Positions 14,001 through 27,592 are shown, counted from the stretch's first letter. The stretch is 64,000 nt of DNA from Solea solea (GCF_958295425.1 NC_081149.1:22491964-22555963), one strand, 5' to 3'. A program made the numbers and translations. Notes: a model not told the origin generated them from the sequence alone.

Positions 14001-15372
14001 ATACTATATCATCTTAATAGAACAGAATATTTTCAAGTTAATGGATGATAAATGCTCCTTGATATTCTCACAACTAGCCTCAAGCTAAACTGAAAACCGT
14101 CTTATTCGAACAAGCTGGAAGTGGAGCAGTGCTTGTATAATGGGACAAGGACAGCAGTCCAAATGAAAGGCATAGTGACTTTGCATGGAAACTACTTCAA
14201 AAGTGTGTTGTTATGAAATGTGCACTTGTATTAGCCTGATCATGTATGTACTGACAGTGTATAATTTCATATTAGATAACTGCAAATATTAATGAATGAA
14301 AGGAATAACCTCAAATAATTTTGACTTTCAAAAGTTTCCCTAAAAACCTTAACCTTAACTCAAACTGTCCTTAACTTTCAAGACTGGATGATTACAGGGA
14401 GTTGTGAGGAGGACGATTTGAGACATTTGGCTAAATAAATAAAGCATAAACTCAACTTAGCTGGATGTTAATATACCCCATAAAATATCTTAAGCTGTGG
14501 AAAACTCATGCTGCCAAGTTAATGTTCATCACAGCGCACCACATTCCCAAGTAGAAGGCAAACCTGGTAATTTTGAGCTGGCATCCCCCAAAGCATTTCA
14601 CCAGCCATTCAGGGTAAAAAAACATCTGATAAAATAACCATAGCTCAGCCACTTCTGTGACTTTGTCCTGTTTCAAACGGTTATCAGACAGGGTTTTTTA
14701 CACCTTGCAAGACGGAAACACCACTAATCTCTCTTCTGTACTATTAATACAATGTATTTTTGCATAACTGCGATTATTATTGCTTTTATTGTTAACAAAA
14801 AATAAAAAAAATATGCTTGCACTGGCGACTAGTGCCTTTTTTGTCCACCGGTGAACTAGTGACGTCATACAGGCAAGACAGACACATTGCCGGCCACACA
14901 CGTCGACTGCGTTCCCCGCAACAAGCCGAGAAGTTCAACCGCAAACTAATAATACGCTCCCCGGTGTCCGGGTAGTCCAGGACCCCCCTTATCTATTCAC
15001 ACTTCCATGGCAGTGGAGCCCAAACTCTTCCCCGGCCTGCTACAGCAACTCATTCAAGCGAATCACTTCCTGCCTCCGAACTTAAAGCCTTTAGCTTCTA
15101 ACCGGCTGCTACAGCATTGAATGCTTTCATGTTGGTACAGATTACTCACGCGCCTCTGTTCCGAGACTGAAAACTAACGGACACGTTGAGGCGAAAAAGC
15201 CCGGGTTAAATGTGTTAGGGAGGTCCCACTCCACCCCGCGCGGCAGCGACTAGCAACCGAGCTGCTTCCTGGTTCACTGCACTTGCTTGAAGTGACGGAC
15301 TGACAGACTGAATGAAAGAGTGCGCAAAGAGAGAGAAAGAGGACGCAGGGTGTAAAAAATGAGGAGTGTTAC
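5064..15372 (-). other. myh9 intron 1 (10.3 kb)
   Basis: This interval lies between the probable non-coding exon 1 and the ATG exon. A long first intron is usual for this gene in vertebrates. No open frame in it resembles a protein. It contains poly-A runs (about 6465-6487 and 9842-9858) and pyrimidine-rich stretches (3620-3660, 7310-7380). Regulatory elements could be present but none can be recognised by eye. Confidence 0.6.
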
Positions 15373-15560
15373 CTGCTTGTAGGGTGCGGGACGCCGTACA
15401 GAGGGTGGCTAACAACAACCGAGTGGCTCAGTCAGCGTCACCGGGAGTCAAACTTCTTTTCCTGTCGACAGCAGCTTCGCAGAGAGTTCGGGCTAAACTA
15501 CAGCACTCGCTTCCTCCCACTCTTTCTGTGCAACACTCACTCACCCTTTCTGTCTTTTTT
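15373..15560 (-). other. myh9: Probable myh9 non-coding exon 1 (5' UTR)
   Basis: On the minus strand a good donor (CAAGCAG then gtaac, GT at 15372-15371) closes a CpG-containing leader with no long frame. It lies upstream of the coding exon acceptor at 5064-5065 and within the only CpG-rich stretch of the area (about 14.9-15.85 kb). Vertebrate MYH9 has a non-coding first exon followed by a long intron, which fits. The 5' end is a guess, because no TATA box marks the start site. Confidence 0.5.
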
Positions 15561-15639
15561 TTTTTCTCTCACCCTCCTTCTTCTGCCCTCCCTCTTCCAC
15601 TGCCTGCTCACTGGCTCGGGTAATTTTCACTCAGTACGT

Positions 15640-15800
15640 AGACAGCCGGCGCCGGGGTGCGGTCCAGGACGAGGCGGACCCGGGTCTTCATGTATCCGCC
15701 CCTTTAACTAATGGCTGCCGCGCTTTCATAAGCGACACCGTGTGGACCAATCACGATAGCGCTCACATTGACGCATGACAGCCACTGGGCGGGGCCAGCA
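15640..15800 (-). promoter_or_regulatory. CpG-rich probable myh9 promoter with CCAAT and GC boxes
   Basis: The stretch is rich in CG dinucleotides, unlike the flanking DNA. It contains a CCAAT box at 15747-15751 and an Sp1-type GC box (GGGCGGGGCC) at 15787-15796. No TATA box is seen, which is typical of a housekeeping-type promoter. Assignment to myh9 rests on position upstream of the likely exon 1. Confidence 0.45.
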
Positions 15801-18144
15801 GCGCAGGGCAAAAGACGTAACTTGAAAGAGTGGAGAACGGAGGGCGAGAGAGGATACAGACAGAGCTGTGTTTAATGGAAGAGGTATGTGCATACTAAGG
15901 ATTTTTATGACCATATAAGTACCAGACACTCTCTGGATGTGGACTGCATCATCCAGGGTCTCCCCCCCCCCATGTGTCAAGAGGATCTAGTCTGACCACT
16001 GTCGACTTAAAAACAAGTTGCCAGATCTCAGCTAAATCCACCTCTGTCAATCCACACCGCCACTTCCACCACTGCTGTGTTTGTGTTACATCAAATATTC
16101 TTATTGTAAAGAGATTATGAAAGAAGGAGATAACTGTCAAACTTTTGTCCTAACCTGGAATAAAGATCAAATATTGAAGATTGAATTACTTCATTCCTCC
16201 CCCAGGGGGGAAACACACATTCACAACAGCTCAGTTAAGAAATGAGAATAGAATAAAATAAAATACAATACAATATAGTAAGAAAATTACAAAAAAATTT
16301 AAAATAAATTTACACTGGTCAAAAAAAAATCCTGTTAAATCCAGATTTTACATCTCTTTTATTAGTGGGAATGTGTGACTCTGTGACCTGTGGAGGGCAG
16401 CATTACACGTCTCAGTGTGCAGCCTGCCGTAAATTATTATTGGAAGAAGAAGTGTTACGTTTTTTGGGCTGGGACATTTTAGCACACAGATAATCACAGC
16501 TAATTGACTCTGGAAACTTTCAATTTATCAGCATAATCGTAAATTGAAAAAAGGGTAATATTTCAGTGACTTTAAAATAACCTACCTCGCCAACATGCAG
16601 TGATTTCGCTGAGCCTGCATCTTTCCAGTCAATGACTCATCCATTATAATGACTAAACTATGTAACCTTACCAATATGTTTTTACCAATATTAGTTCTTT
16701 GGTTCCCTCTGCATTTTCTGAAAGCTAACAGAAACAAACTACTGAAAAGAAGGCTCTGCCCGTTTATGTGTAAGAATGTAAGAAGTATATTCTGTTTACA
16801 TTTATCACAATAATATTGTGAATCGTGATTATTTTGGTCAGGAAATCGTCTTCATCCCGTGCCAACAGCCCCGTCCTTGTATGCTTTCTTTCCAAACAGC
16901 GGTCAGAGGTTATCAACCAATAAGGGTTTAGTCTGACACTTTAGCAGGTTGGAGTTTGGCCTCTAGGACCTTGAACTGCTCAACAGTTTTAAACATCAAC
17001 AATCATGTTCCTGTTTAACATAAATATCTCCATTCCAGTGACCTCTGCTTCAATTTAAGGAATTTTATATAGTTTTAAAATCTGCACCAAAAAAAACAAC
17101 AACAGAGGAACAAATGAGATTGTTTTTATGCTGAAGTTTCAATTTACAACCTTTAACTGGACAAATCCACACGTCCTGTCAGTGCAGAATTCTGCAATGA
17201 TGTCAATGAACCAGTGCACTTCCCAGATTTAAAGTGTGAGCAAGATTTAGCAAGATTAAAATGATAAGAATGAGATTAAGTGCACTGGAGTTGTTTGATT
17301 TGCAGTTGTTCCCATCACTCAGGCAGGTTAGCCGAGGTTCATGATCACACATGTTGACACAACCTGGGAACCGCCTCAGGTGATGATCTAATGAATGTGA
17401 GTGCCTTCAAATCCAACAGGACATTTATTTGGCTCTTCAAAAAGACCTCACTTTTATGTGTTTGAAGAAGACAAATGGATATGTGGCAATAATATATTCA
17501 TATGTCAATTATGTCAAAAATAGTAAGATTTTATAGGGTGAATAAAAATGAGGAATCATAGATGATTGTGGTAGGAAAGAGGAAGGGGTGGTGTGAGTAA
17601 ACAGAGACATAAAGCATGAAATAATGGAATTGTACAATATGAATCTGTTTACTTCATACTGTGACCTGAGTGTCGATGAAGGCGCAGAGCCAACAAACAT
17701 GCCACAACCAGCAGGGAGACATTAGCAATGGAAAACAGAAAAACACAAATTCAAAAAAGCAAAAAAAAACAAAAAACAAGCAGCTTTGATCTGCATGAAC
17801 TGAGGCTGAAAGATAATAGAGCAGTGATTCTAACAAGGGGGCACATGTGCCCCATGGGGGCAGGCTATTTCTGCAGTTTCCATGGGATGATGATGATGAT
17901 GGACTGTAGTGTAGCTCGGCTAAAGTGGGGAAAGTATTTGAAAAAGTCTGGTTTGGATGAAACATAAATATTTACATGTTGAATTGGATGCTCGTGAGTG
18001 TGTAAAAGCTAAAAATATCATGTGATATCTGATAGCTAAAGGAAGGCTTGGTTTAAATAGGCAGCTAAAGCAAAGTAATAGAAGTCTTAAAACAGTCAAT
18101 GATACACTTGTGTCTGGTTAATGAACCACACAAAAGAAATGGGC

Positions 18145-18300
18145 CATGGTTGGTGTAGTAGTTACCACTGTTGGCACAAATTGAACACTCTCAATTGACC
18201 GTGCAGGTGACCTGTGCAGGCCTATGTCAGCTTGGATTGGCTCCAGCGCCCCCCGTGATCCTCATGTGGAGGATCAAACAGTAGAAGATGAATGAATGAA
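18145..18300 (+). mobile_element. Teleost interspersed repeat, 3' portion
   Basis: The segment runs from a 'ggtgtagtagttaccactgt' start through 'ctatgtcagcttggattggc' and 'ctccagcgccccccgtgatc' to a 'gaagatgaatgaatgaat' tail. This wording is common in dispersed repeats of spiny-rayed fishes. An opposite-orientation relative lies at 40275-40555, where 'gccaatcccagctgacatag' is the complement of the middle part. I cannot name the exact family. Confidence 0.6.
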
Positions 18301-18359
18301 TAATCATGTATTATATATCATTACTTTGCAGGAATGTTGCAATGAAAGGCTTTCATTGG

Positions 18360-18409
18360 TCTTCCTGTGGTAATGTGGTAATGTGAATTTCTCTGTGAGA
18401 TGAATAAAG

Positions 18410-18450
<41 letters not shown>
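18360..18450 (+). mobile_element. LINE-like 3' tail ending in (TATC)n
   Basis: A 'gtgaatttctctgtgagatg' stretch followed by 'aataaagtatc' and about ten TATC units (18411-18450) matches the usual 3' end of many fish non-LTR retrotransposon copies, where the terminal unit is amplified. A parallel tail with a different repeat unit occurs at 30985-31147. Confidence 0.6.
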
Positions 18451-19690
18451 GTTTTTAGTGAACCTTACTGAAGCAAGTTTGGACTGCTAGTTTCATTTTA
18501 TCAGCAAACGTCTCACTCACATCTAGACCATAGTACTATGCAACGACTGCAACATGTTCACTGACCTTCATATTGTTTTCTTTTTCCTTTTGTAACATCA
18601 CATACCTGCCAATTTTAGTGTGAAAGAGGCTAGAGAGAGCAATATCACTGAGCAAACACGCTTAATCAATGACAGCTGTTGGGATACAAAGCTGTGGAAC
18701 ATGTCTTTTAACTGACAGCAAACTTAAACCTGTGGAACAGACAAAAAAGGTGAAAAAGTCATTGATAAATGGTTGAAAGTCTGAGTTCAATGACACAAAT
18801 ATATTGTATTCAGTAGCGTTAAATAAGATCTTGTTCCAAATGAGGTCAAATGAGCACATTACAAATGTCATGAACACAGAGAAAGCAGTGCAAAGGAAGG
18901 AAGGTTAAGGGTAATTCTATAATTCAGCCAAGCAAACATCGTGACCCCTTTTCTGCTTTATCTTCCTTTCTTCACTCAGGAGCTGATGCCAGATAAGAGG
19001 CAGGAATATGAAACAGATGATGCTTCAGTGAGACCTGCTGAGAACACTGGTGACATCCACAACGTGTTCAGCACGGCGCACAAACACAACTCTCACATTA
19101 TGAAGGGGGCCCTAAGTCGCGGCTGACGTTCATTTATAAACATACAAAAGTCACATTTTCTGTAGAACGTGTGATTTATGTTTGCCATGTGCCATTATGT
19201 TTGGAATGTGCTGTGTGTTTTCCTATGTGTTGAGCAGCTGGGCATAACATGGACGGAGAGCAACACACGTTTGACATCCTGCATAGCTGCTTGGAAAAAT
19301 CAATAAATCTCACACACACACTCCGAGTCTGTGTTGGATGGGAAATATCTGAAATTTCAGCTGAGAGGTCAAAGGTCACCATGTCGCCCATTACTTGAGC
19401 AGGACCAGATGCCGGGAGAGAGGGGAGAGAGGGACCAAGTGGAGGAGAAGTGAGAGCCAGTGAGAGAGACACATGGATATATAAATAAACAATTTAAGTT
19501 ATAAAAAAAAAGAAAAAGAAAAAAGGAATGACATGGAGATCACATATAAAAAATGGTCTTGATCCTTAAACAGTACAAAGTGGTTACACAACAAATGGCA
19601 CAAGACACTAAACAAACAGTTCTCTGCAGAGAAAGTAGTGAAGGACAAAAATGCAGGCATAAATGACCAAATATGGAGACTTCTGACCTC

Positions 19691-19733
19691 ACTCTCTCTC
19701 TCTCTCTCTCGCGCTCTCTCTCTACCTCTCGCT
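19691..19733. repeat. (CT)n microsatellite
   Basis: Two runs of CT repeats are separated by 'gcg'. Confidence 0.85.
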
Positions 19734-19946
19734 TTCGTTTCCCTGTGACCTAGTCTCTCTCTCTTTCCTTCAGTTGGTCGTAATAGCAGCAGGGTGTGTC
19801 TGTAATCCAGGGTGTTCAACGCCATTATATCATCCAGTCAGAAAAAAGGGACCCATTCAGTGACGGCCCATTTAAAGTGGAGCACGTTAACTCGCCGATC
19901 ACTCTCACTGTGCAATTATGTGAATGAGAGCAATTGTGAGTTCACG

Positions 19947-20067
19947 CGTGTGTGTGTGTGTGTGTGCGTGGCCTTTCACGCTCGATGTGTCATGTATGAA
20001 CATGCAGGTACATATAAATATACTGTGCAGATCAGAGACTCACACACACACACACACACACACACAC
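19947..20067. repeat. (TG)n and (CA)n pair
   Basis: A TG run (about 19947-19966) and a CA run (about 20040-20067) lie some 75 bases apart. They are complementary and could pair on one strand. Confidence 0.8.
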
Positions 20068-20901
20068 GCATCACATTATCTGTCAACTTGTGTTTTGTTC
20101 ATCACCTTGCGTGTGCACAACACCCTCCACTCCCTTTGCACTTGGCCCTCTCGCTCCAGCTCTGTCTCCTGACATGATAGTGCCTGCTTGTGTTTGTGTT
20201 TGTACCAAATATGACAGAACCACAAAGAAACATTTGGCCCGACCTCAGCTTTTAAAATAATGCAGTAATGAGCGAGTGGCTGTTTATTCTTTAGCTTCTC
20301 TCCAGCGCTGCTCCCAGTGCCTCCGTCCTCCTCTTTGCCACAGTAATGAGTACACAGGAAGAAGTGATAAGACACATGTTGACTCACAAAAACAAAGGAA
20401 TGTGGAGTTAAGGGGGAAACTACGTTAAGCCTTCCTGCCTTTTGTTCAGAGGTCTTGCTGCGTCTTTGTCTTCTGTATTGATTTGACAAAGTCACCGGTG
20501 CACACTTTAGGTCAATACTGAGCATTACTGTAAGCCATGTGTTGGTCGCATGAGAACAAGATGAAGCGCTGTAAACAGCCTGTTTGGGGTTATAAGTATT
20601 TGTCTGGAACTGTGCGGAGAGCTAACAAGGTGGAGGGCTGCATGTGTTTCAAATACAAATACGGCAAAGTATTTACTGTAAACACTGAATTCTCTTAGGC
20701 AGTGCCAGGTCTGGGTGTTGGATACTGAGTCTCTCACAGAAACTTCAAAACAACCTTCTCCAAACACGCACCGTGAAGGCCCTCGGCTCTGCGGCAATCA
20801 ATTTCAAACAAACACACAGCAAATATACACAGGTTTTTGAGAGAGCTGGACAAACTGGGGCAGAACCAGCAGAGGATTTCTGTCTCTCAGCGCTGTTTGT
20901 T

Positions 20902-20922
20902 CAGCAGCAGCAGCAGCAGCAG
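20902..20922 (+). repeat. (CAG)7 trinucleotide run
   Basis: Seven CAG units lie in intergenic DNA. No exon was identified around them. Confidence 0.85.
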
Positions 20923-21954
20923 CCGCCTCTGGCTTCCCCTGTCTTTTTTTTTGCCTTATATGGTCACAAGAGTGGTTGAGTAAGGGAGAGAGATGGCGGA
21001 GCAAGGGTGGAGGTGTGGTCTATTGTTTTTTTCAGCGGAAGAGGTGTAGGGTTACACGTGGTGTTCTTGAACCTTTGGAGCTTGTTGACATTTCACCGGT
21101 CACCTCTTTTCCTCAGTGTGAAAGCAGACAAAGAGGATGAGCAGACAACATGGGGAGGTGTGTGTGTGTAAGGAGGGAGGAGGAGAGGGGAGGGGAGGGG
21201 AGGGGGGGTCAGATTGAGTCATGAGTGCAAACCCTGATGTCTGCAAAACCAGTCAGTCATTAATAAGAGGCACACAAACGGACTGAAGAGGTCGAACGTG
21301 TGGTTAAAATGTCAGCTCGTTCACAGAGGTGATGTGATGCAGCCCCAGACACGTATAAACTATGCAGGAATGCCTTTCATCCGGCACACACAACAACAGC
21401 GTCTGTACATCTGAATCACCTGCTGATGTAATGCCAGTGGAATTCCTTTCTATTTAAATAATAACAACGTTACCGGGTTTCTGCCTCCGATAATCCCCCC
21501 AGCTGATCCGAGGAGTCGAGACCACTAAACATGCAGATGGAACATGTCAACTCATGTGCGGGTAACAAATCAGCCTAAAGGCCTTCGTCATGAATCTGTC
21601 AACTGTGTGCTGTGTGATAACGTGCCAGGATGAGGATGGGAGGGCAGACTGCAGCGTTAATGTGTTGTTGTTTTTTGGAGAAGAATAGTGGGATGACGAC
21701 AGCGTGGCTGCAGGTGCTCGCCTGTCTCCTTCAGCCCCGTTTGACCTCATTTTGTTCCTCTCAAGTGTTTCCAGCGGGCAATGACACAGAAATGTCTTAA
21801 TCCTACTCTGCACAAACAGGTGGAGGAGTCTTCACATGTAAAGTATTTGTGCAGGTGCACTTCCTGGTAAAACAGGTGAAACGGTGCTTAGAGCCTGATT
21901 ACTTCTGGCTTCTGTGAATCATTTCACTTCCTTGTTGCACAGTGCAGTGTAGCC

Positions 21955-22440
21955 TTGCTTTGTACAACTACTCAGTGAAGTACAGTACAAATACTTTGTT
22001 ACTGTACTTCAGTACTAAACTCACATATCTGTACTTTACTTTGTTATTTACTACATTTCCTCTTGGTATTATGGTCTGTATTTATATAGAGCTTCTCTAG
22101 TCTTGATGACCTGCTTTACACTACAGTTTTCACTCATTCACATGCTGCAACATGGGGTTAAGTGTCTTGCTCAAGGACACATAGACTAACAGAGCCAGGA
22201 ATTGAACCCACAACCTTCCAGTTAAAGGACAACTCCTCCTTCCACTGATCTCAATCCTTACTCCTCACTTAATACATTTAAGTACAATAAGTGGCATATA
22301 CATTAAGACTTTAAGTAATATTATAAAAAGTGACTTCAGCTTCTACCAAAGTCATTTTCTGGTAACATACTGTCATACTTTTACTCAAGGATCCCTTACT
22401 TACTAGGTACTTTATACAAGACCACAACTACTCCACTGTT
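21955..22440. mobile_element. Fish repeat interrupted by a second repeat
   Basis: The outer parts (about 21955-22065 and 22255-22440) carry the 'tactgtacttcagtacta' and 'tacttttactcaagga' wording familiar from an abundant teleost repeat. The middle (about 22070-22250) reads 'cttgctcaaggacacataga' and 'aattgaacccacaaccttcc', the signature of another dispersed fish repeat. The arrangement suggests a later insertion into an older copy. Boundaries are approximate and families are not named. Confidence 0.5.
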
Positions 22441-23327
22441 GCTTCAAAGAAGTGATAATAATTTGTTTTATCAGCTTTGCTTTAATAATTAATACCAATT
22501 TCCCACCAAGTGTGACTAGAAAAATGACTCTTCACTGTCTCACTCACAGAAGAGAAAGTAGTTATCACCAATCACTGTCTTCTATCAGAGAAACAATCTA
22601 CCACAACAAAATAAACTGAATCAACAACCACTCCTTCTGCCACATAAGAAACTGGTTTAATACCAAACGTGTGAACATTGAACCGTGGCATGTCTTTTAT
22701 GTCTCACCATCACCAGGCTCAAACAGTGCGTGTCACACTAAAGTCCATCTGTACATGTATATTTTATTCCTTGTGTATTTGACTGTGAATTCTATGCTTT
22801 TACCCTAAACATTTGTACTTGTATTACTGCGTGAACAGGCAACCTGCGTCTGTCCTACTACTTCATATTGATGTGAAAAACATCTCAACGTGGTTTGGCA
22901 GAGTGTGATTAGTCAGGTATGAGAGTCAAGAAGACGTACAGTTGATGAAAGACAAGATGGCTGTCACTGTTGATTTAAGGGGACGACAGAAGGGAGGTGA
23001 CTTGGAGAGAGAGGCAGTAAGTGGAGGGTGGTGTGGAAGCCTCTCCGTCACACTGATGAGAGGGTTGTGACAACATGAGTAATAGCCACATGTTCAGATA
23101 CAAGGCGTAGATTTGGGGAACATATAACAGCCACATAATAAAATGAGGAATAACTGAGAGCTGACCTCTTCCCCCAAATCCCATGTGCCTGCTTCTAGTG
23201 CTGTCAAAACAGCTGAGACTGGGAAAGTACATGGATTTCACAGAAATATTGCAACAAGCAATTTGGGATCTCTTTTTCAGCCACAAACAAAAAAAAACCC
23301 CACAAACACAACATGACATTTAACTCC

Positions 23328-23333
23328 TTTATT
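23328..23333 (-). terminator. Candidate txn2 polyadenylation signal (AATAAA)
   Basis: This is the AATAAA hexamer on the minus strand about 750 bases past the txn2 stop codon. An ATTAAA variant lies nearer, around 23963. Which one is used cannot be decided from sequence alone. Confidence 0.35.
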
Positions 23334-24080
23334 ACATCACTTGTTCAGTAATAAGACTAAATCAAACTCATTCCTGCTTGACTTGAGGTTCACGGTCAGG
23401 ACCCAAAGATACACATGCTCTCTATCTTTCTCTCTCTCACACAGACACACATACATACATACATACATAAAGACATCTTCCTTTCTCACATTATCAGGCA
23501 TAATGGAGGTGTAAAATTACCATTTGTGGCCTTGCAATGGTTAAGAAATGCCACCCTCTTGTGGATAAAAGCAGCAAGTACAGGTAACACTGTCCCAAAC
23601 CTCAATGAATACATTTGGGTTTTAAGTTAAATTCCCATTAAAACTATAAACATTTATCACCCATGTCTTATAGTAGCTAGTGTGTTACAGCATTGGTTTT
23701 CTTCCATTCTACAGACTTTTACAGCAAACTGTCACACAACAGCACGGCAGCTCCGAATGGAGCTGTCACATTACTGAAGAGAAACGGGGCTGCTCCAAAA
23801 GGGAGCACAGCGTGAACTGAGAGGTTAATGGCGGCACACACCCAGCACTAGACAAAGGAAACACAAGAGACACGGAGACAAAGAAGTGATGCACAGCTGA
23901 AGCAGTGTGTCTAGGGATGGGTGTGAGCATTTGAAAGTCTGCCAACTGGGATTGTGGCAAGGATTTAATTATTGTTAGAGGTTGCTAAACAGGCTCAAGA
24001 TGGCGGCTTTTGTATGCTAGATTCATACAAAAAAACGCACCAGTGTGGTGGTGAGTAGCAGGGTTGGAAAACCATTGTTT

Positions 24081-24520
24081 TCATTGTCCAATGACTTTGC
24101 TGACAAATGAGTCCAGCTCGTCATCATCTTTGATCCCCACAAAATGGTCGACGACATCACCTCCCCGCATGGCGATGACAGTCGGGACGGCAGATACCTG
24201 GGGATGGACGAAATCATAGTTTAAATAAATAGTTAGTAGAGATTAATCTATCAATAGGTTGCGTATGTGAGTTCAGTGAAATGAAGCATCCTGAAAGAAA
24301 TAATTAATGGCATCTAACAATAGGTGCTGCGTATTAACCTTAAGGTTTACATAACGAAATCATACAACAAAAGCACTTTGACTCTCACCCCATACTCGAT
24401 AGCCAAGTCTGTGTGATCGTCTATGTCAACTTTTGCCATGGCAACGCGGCCTTTCTGTTTTGCAACAGCTTTCTCCAACCTTGGTCCAAGGATCTTACAG
24501 GGACCACACCACCTAAAAAA

Positions 24521-24559
<39 letters not shown>

Positions 24560-26612
24560 CCACGGTCAAAGCATTTATTCTTCAAAACATCACAGTATTC
24601 AGTTTGACCAGTATGACAATAATTTTGCATAAAACTATTTTAGTAACATGGTGGCATATTATGTAAAGCAAGAGCCTTACATAGATTACATCCTGTATTA
24701 ACAGGATTACACTAAGGAAATGAAAACCAGCCCACCAGCAACTTTTCTTTATTTTATAACAATAAATTAATTGTAGAAATAGAGTCAATTTATGCCAATA
24801 CACATCTCTAAAATGTTATCCACTGGACCTTTAAATGTAGTCTTGAGCCTGAAAGCAGCTGCTACCTTTTACTATAAAATGTATGTACAGTGTCTTACCT
24901 TATGTTGCTGCTGTTGTCATGTTCATTCTTTCAATACATTTTACTTGACTATTAGTGTTGTTGTATGTACAGTACGTGCCTCATGCTAATGTCCTGATGA
25001 CACACGAGTTATAACCGGTTTTGGAGCAGCAGCCATCAGGTGTTTGCTATTATCCTTTTAAACTAATCACTTCATTATTTCTGCACGTAATGGCATTATT
25101 GAGTGAGTGTGGGTAAAGTGAAAGTTTCCCTTTCTCACTCTGACGAGTCAAACATATCCTGTCAAAAAGCGTATAAAAAGCCTATAATAAAACAATATAA
25201 CAGATTATAAAGAACCAGACGTAATTTACTACTTCTCACACCTTTAAAATAGTGAACAGCAGAAGTTTTACACAGAGGTAAACACAGTTTAGGATGGCAG
25301 CTGTAAAACTGGTTGAGTGGCTGAAACAGTCTTGACCTTTGAGCTCGACAGTTTTAACCTTTTAAATGCTGCTGTGTTGGTCATTTTTCAGAAACCTGTG
25401 AAATTATTCCACTCAGTTCCTCAAAGATAGTGGTTTAAAAAAACTTATCTCAGTCCAAAAAAGTAAAAATAGATCCACATATCAAGTGAGATAAACCTGA
25501 CATCAGAATGCACTTGAAATAGTACTTGCAGTAAAAAGAAAATCAAGACCCTATGGAGATGATAATCCTATTGTAAGACACAGGATATCCTGTTGCTGTA
25601 CCTCACATGGCGGTTCCCATGTGTACATGTGTTAGTATTTTTAACAGCGAGACATACACACTCACACTGTATGCAACACATGCCGCCATTTAAAGAGACA
25701 AGACAGCTGTTCAAGAAGGGCTTTTTCCAAGGTCAGAGGATGAAAACCTGAACTACAGTCCAACATTAACTGTTCAAGCTGACGTCATAGTATCTTTTGG
25801 ACTAAAGTTGGCTAGCCTAGAACCCAACTCCTCCCACAGAACCGTTTGGAGACAAAGACGACCATAATAAAAACTTAGATTAAAAAAATTAATAGAAGCA
25901 GGGTGAAAGATTAAGACCTCAAATAACTAAGTTTAAACTAGCCCTTAATGGGCCTTTTCACAAAGGCCTGCATGTCTTTAACATTTATCTTCTGTACAGA
26001 TAAAAATCAGTGTGATTTATATTTGTTTAATATTTCCAAAACAGAGAGATCTGTGTCTTTCACATTACTTTATGCCATATAGAGGGTTTTGAGAAGCGCA
26101 CTCAACTTGCCAATTATCCACATTTATATAAAAATGTGGAGACACATGGATGTGAAGTAATTAATAGCCTTCAGTGTTTTGAAAAAATATAGAGCTTAAA
26201 AATGTAAGGGATAAAAACTGCATAATTAATTGACAATAAAATAATGTTAATTTGTTTTGAGCAGTGTACCATAATGTTCTTTGTTTTCAAATTCAAAAAG
26301 TAGATGGAAGTTTTGAAATCATCAGAGAACTCACTGCGCATGGAAGTCGATTAGCACAGGCAGTTCGTTGTTGATGACCCTCTCTGTGAAGTCTTCATGG
26401 TCCTGAACATTGAAGGAGACTGTCCGGCTGAAGGTGTGAGGAAGGGAGCGAGGCAGAGAGCGTGACGGTGAGAGGAAGAAGACCCGGCTTTGAGCAGACT
26501 GAAGGGAGGTGGAAAAAGAAGAAGAAGCCATGGTGGCCGTGGACGTTGGGAGACAGCGGATATCTTTTGTAGACAGTGTCCAAATTCTACGTATTAGCAG
26601 TCTGTGAGCCAT
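24081..26612 (-). CDS. txn2: Thioredoxin 2, mitochondrial
   Basis: This is the mitochondrial-matrix thioredoxin, a dithiol reductant that serves peroxiredoxin 3 and protects against oxidative death. Coding exons are 26612-26335, 24512-24389 and 24197-24081 (stop TGA at 24083-24081). Phases close exactly to 172 residues, against 166 in human. Residues 1 to about 65 form an Arg/Ser-rich presequence with a single Asp and no Glu (starting MAHRLLIRR), as expected for matrix import. The redox centre WCGPCK is at residues 94-99. Around it lie VLIDFHAQ before and [16 protein letters not shown] and VSAVPTV after, with the cis-proline in the last. It ends VSKVIGQ. The exon 2 acceptor falls directly before the ATG. 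The exon 3 acceptor has a weak purine-free tract next to a (CA)n run. In human this gene is also next to MYH9. Confidence 0.95.
24523..24558. repeat. (CA)n beside the txn2 exon 3 acceptor
   Basis: About 18 CA units are followed directly by the A-run that forms, on the minus strand, the T-rich tract of the acceptor at 24514-24513. Length changes here would alter the branch-point region. Confidence 0.85.
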
Positions 26613-27186
26613 CTGTAGAGAAGACATGAGGAAACAGAAGGTTAGTGATGAATTAAGTTCTACATGTAAGATTAAAATGTTTTATTAAAGCTGCTCAGTC
26701 ACGTCGTCTTCTGGCTCGTCAGTTGCTGCCAACAGCATTCCCCTTCCTCCTCTCTAAATCACCTCATGAACACATTTCATGATGGGAGGCATTTATTTAC
26801 TGTTAAGCAGTGGCCTAACCTCACAAGCAGAGAAAACCGCCTCCTCTTTTTGGAGTTCTAGCTGATCCTGATTGGATCTAGATTTGCTGCCAGAGCTCTG
26901 AGACTGAAGCCACTTTCACACCAACATGAGTGGGATTTGTGAACCTGCTAAAAAAGGTCATTAACATAAACATTTTTCTAATGTTATATAAATGTACTGA
27001 CTGACACCAGTTGCCATTAAGTGAACTACAGTTAGTACCCTGTTGCTTGTGTGTGTTAAGGACCCTGCAGACCAGAGAACTGCAACAATTTAAGTTAATG
27101 TCAGGCACATTTACCCACAGCAATATGATGCCCTAACTGAACCTACATTCACTGTAACATATGCAGAAATCACTCATTTCCTGAAT

Positions 27187-27440
27187 GACAGACTGCTGCA
27201 ACTAACGATTATTTTCTCAATTAATCGAGTACTTGTTTGGTCCATAAAAAGTAAAGAAAAATGTTGATCGGTGTTTCCCAAACCAGGAAATTGTGATGTT
27301 CTGTTTTGTCCACAAACCACGTTTTCAGTTTTAATGATTTCTTTGTCAAATGGAGCAATATTCACATGTAATAAGCAGAAAGCTTCTTCTAACTAAGCAA
27401 ATATTTGTTGAAGCAAAACAGTCAGGACCAACCGTAAATG
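27187..27440 (+). mobile_element. Abundant teleost dispersed repeat
   Basis: The wording 'aactaacgattattttctc', 'aattaatcgagtacttgttt', 'ggtccataaaaagtaaagaa' and 'gtgtttcccaaaccaggaaa' is that of a very common teleost interspersed repeat. Family name and exact ends are not known to me. Confidence 0.6.
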
Positions 27441-27492
27441 TCGTATTCTTCAGACTTTCCAGGAAAAATTGTCCTTAATTAAATATGTATAT

Positions 27493-27526
27493 TTGTTGTA
27501 TATACACACACACACATACATATACA

Positions 27527-27592
<66 letters not shown>

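Larger units (their letters stand above)
15860..23327. other. Intergenic region between myh9 and txn2
   Basis: I found no coding exon with recognisable protein content here on either strand. The stretch holds the repeats listed separately (18.15-18.45, 19.69-20.07, 20.90 and 21.96-22.44 kb). The reading frames present are mostly short, or made of CA/GT and CT repeats. Confidence 0.55.

Noticed and set aside
20076..20525. 149-codon minus-strand frame in the myh9-txn2 intergenic region
   Set aside because: No homology or splice support, and it starts or ends in repeat-rich DNA.
23998..24010. YY1-like 'aagatggcggct' just past the txn2 stop
   Set aside because: It lies in the 3' UTR, away from any start site seen, so there is no reason to call it regulatory.
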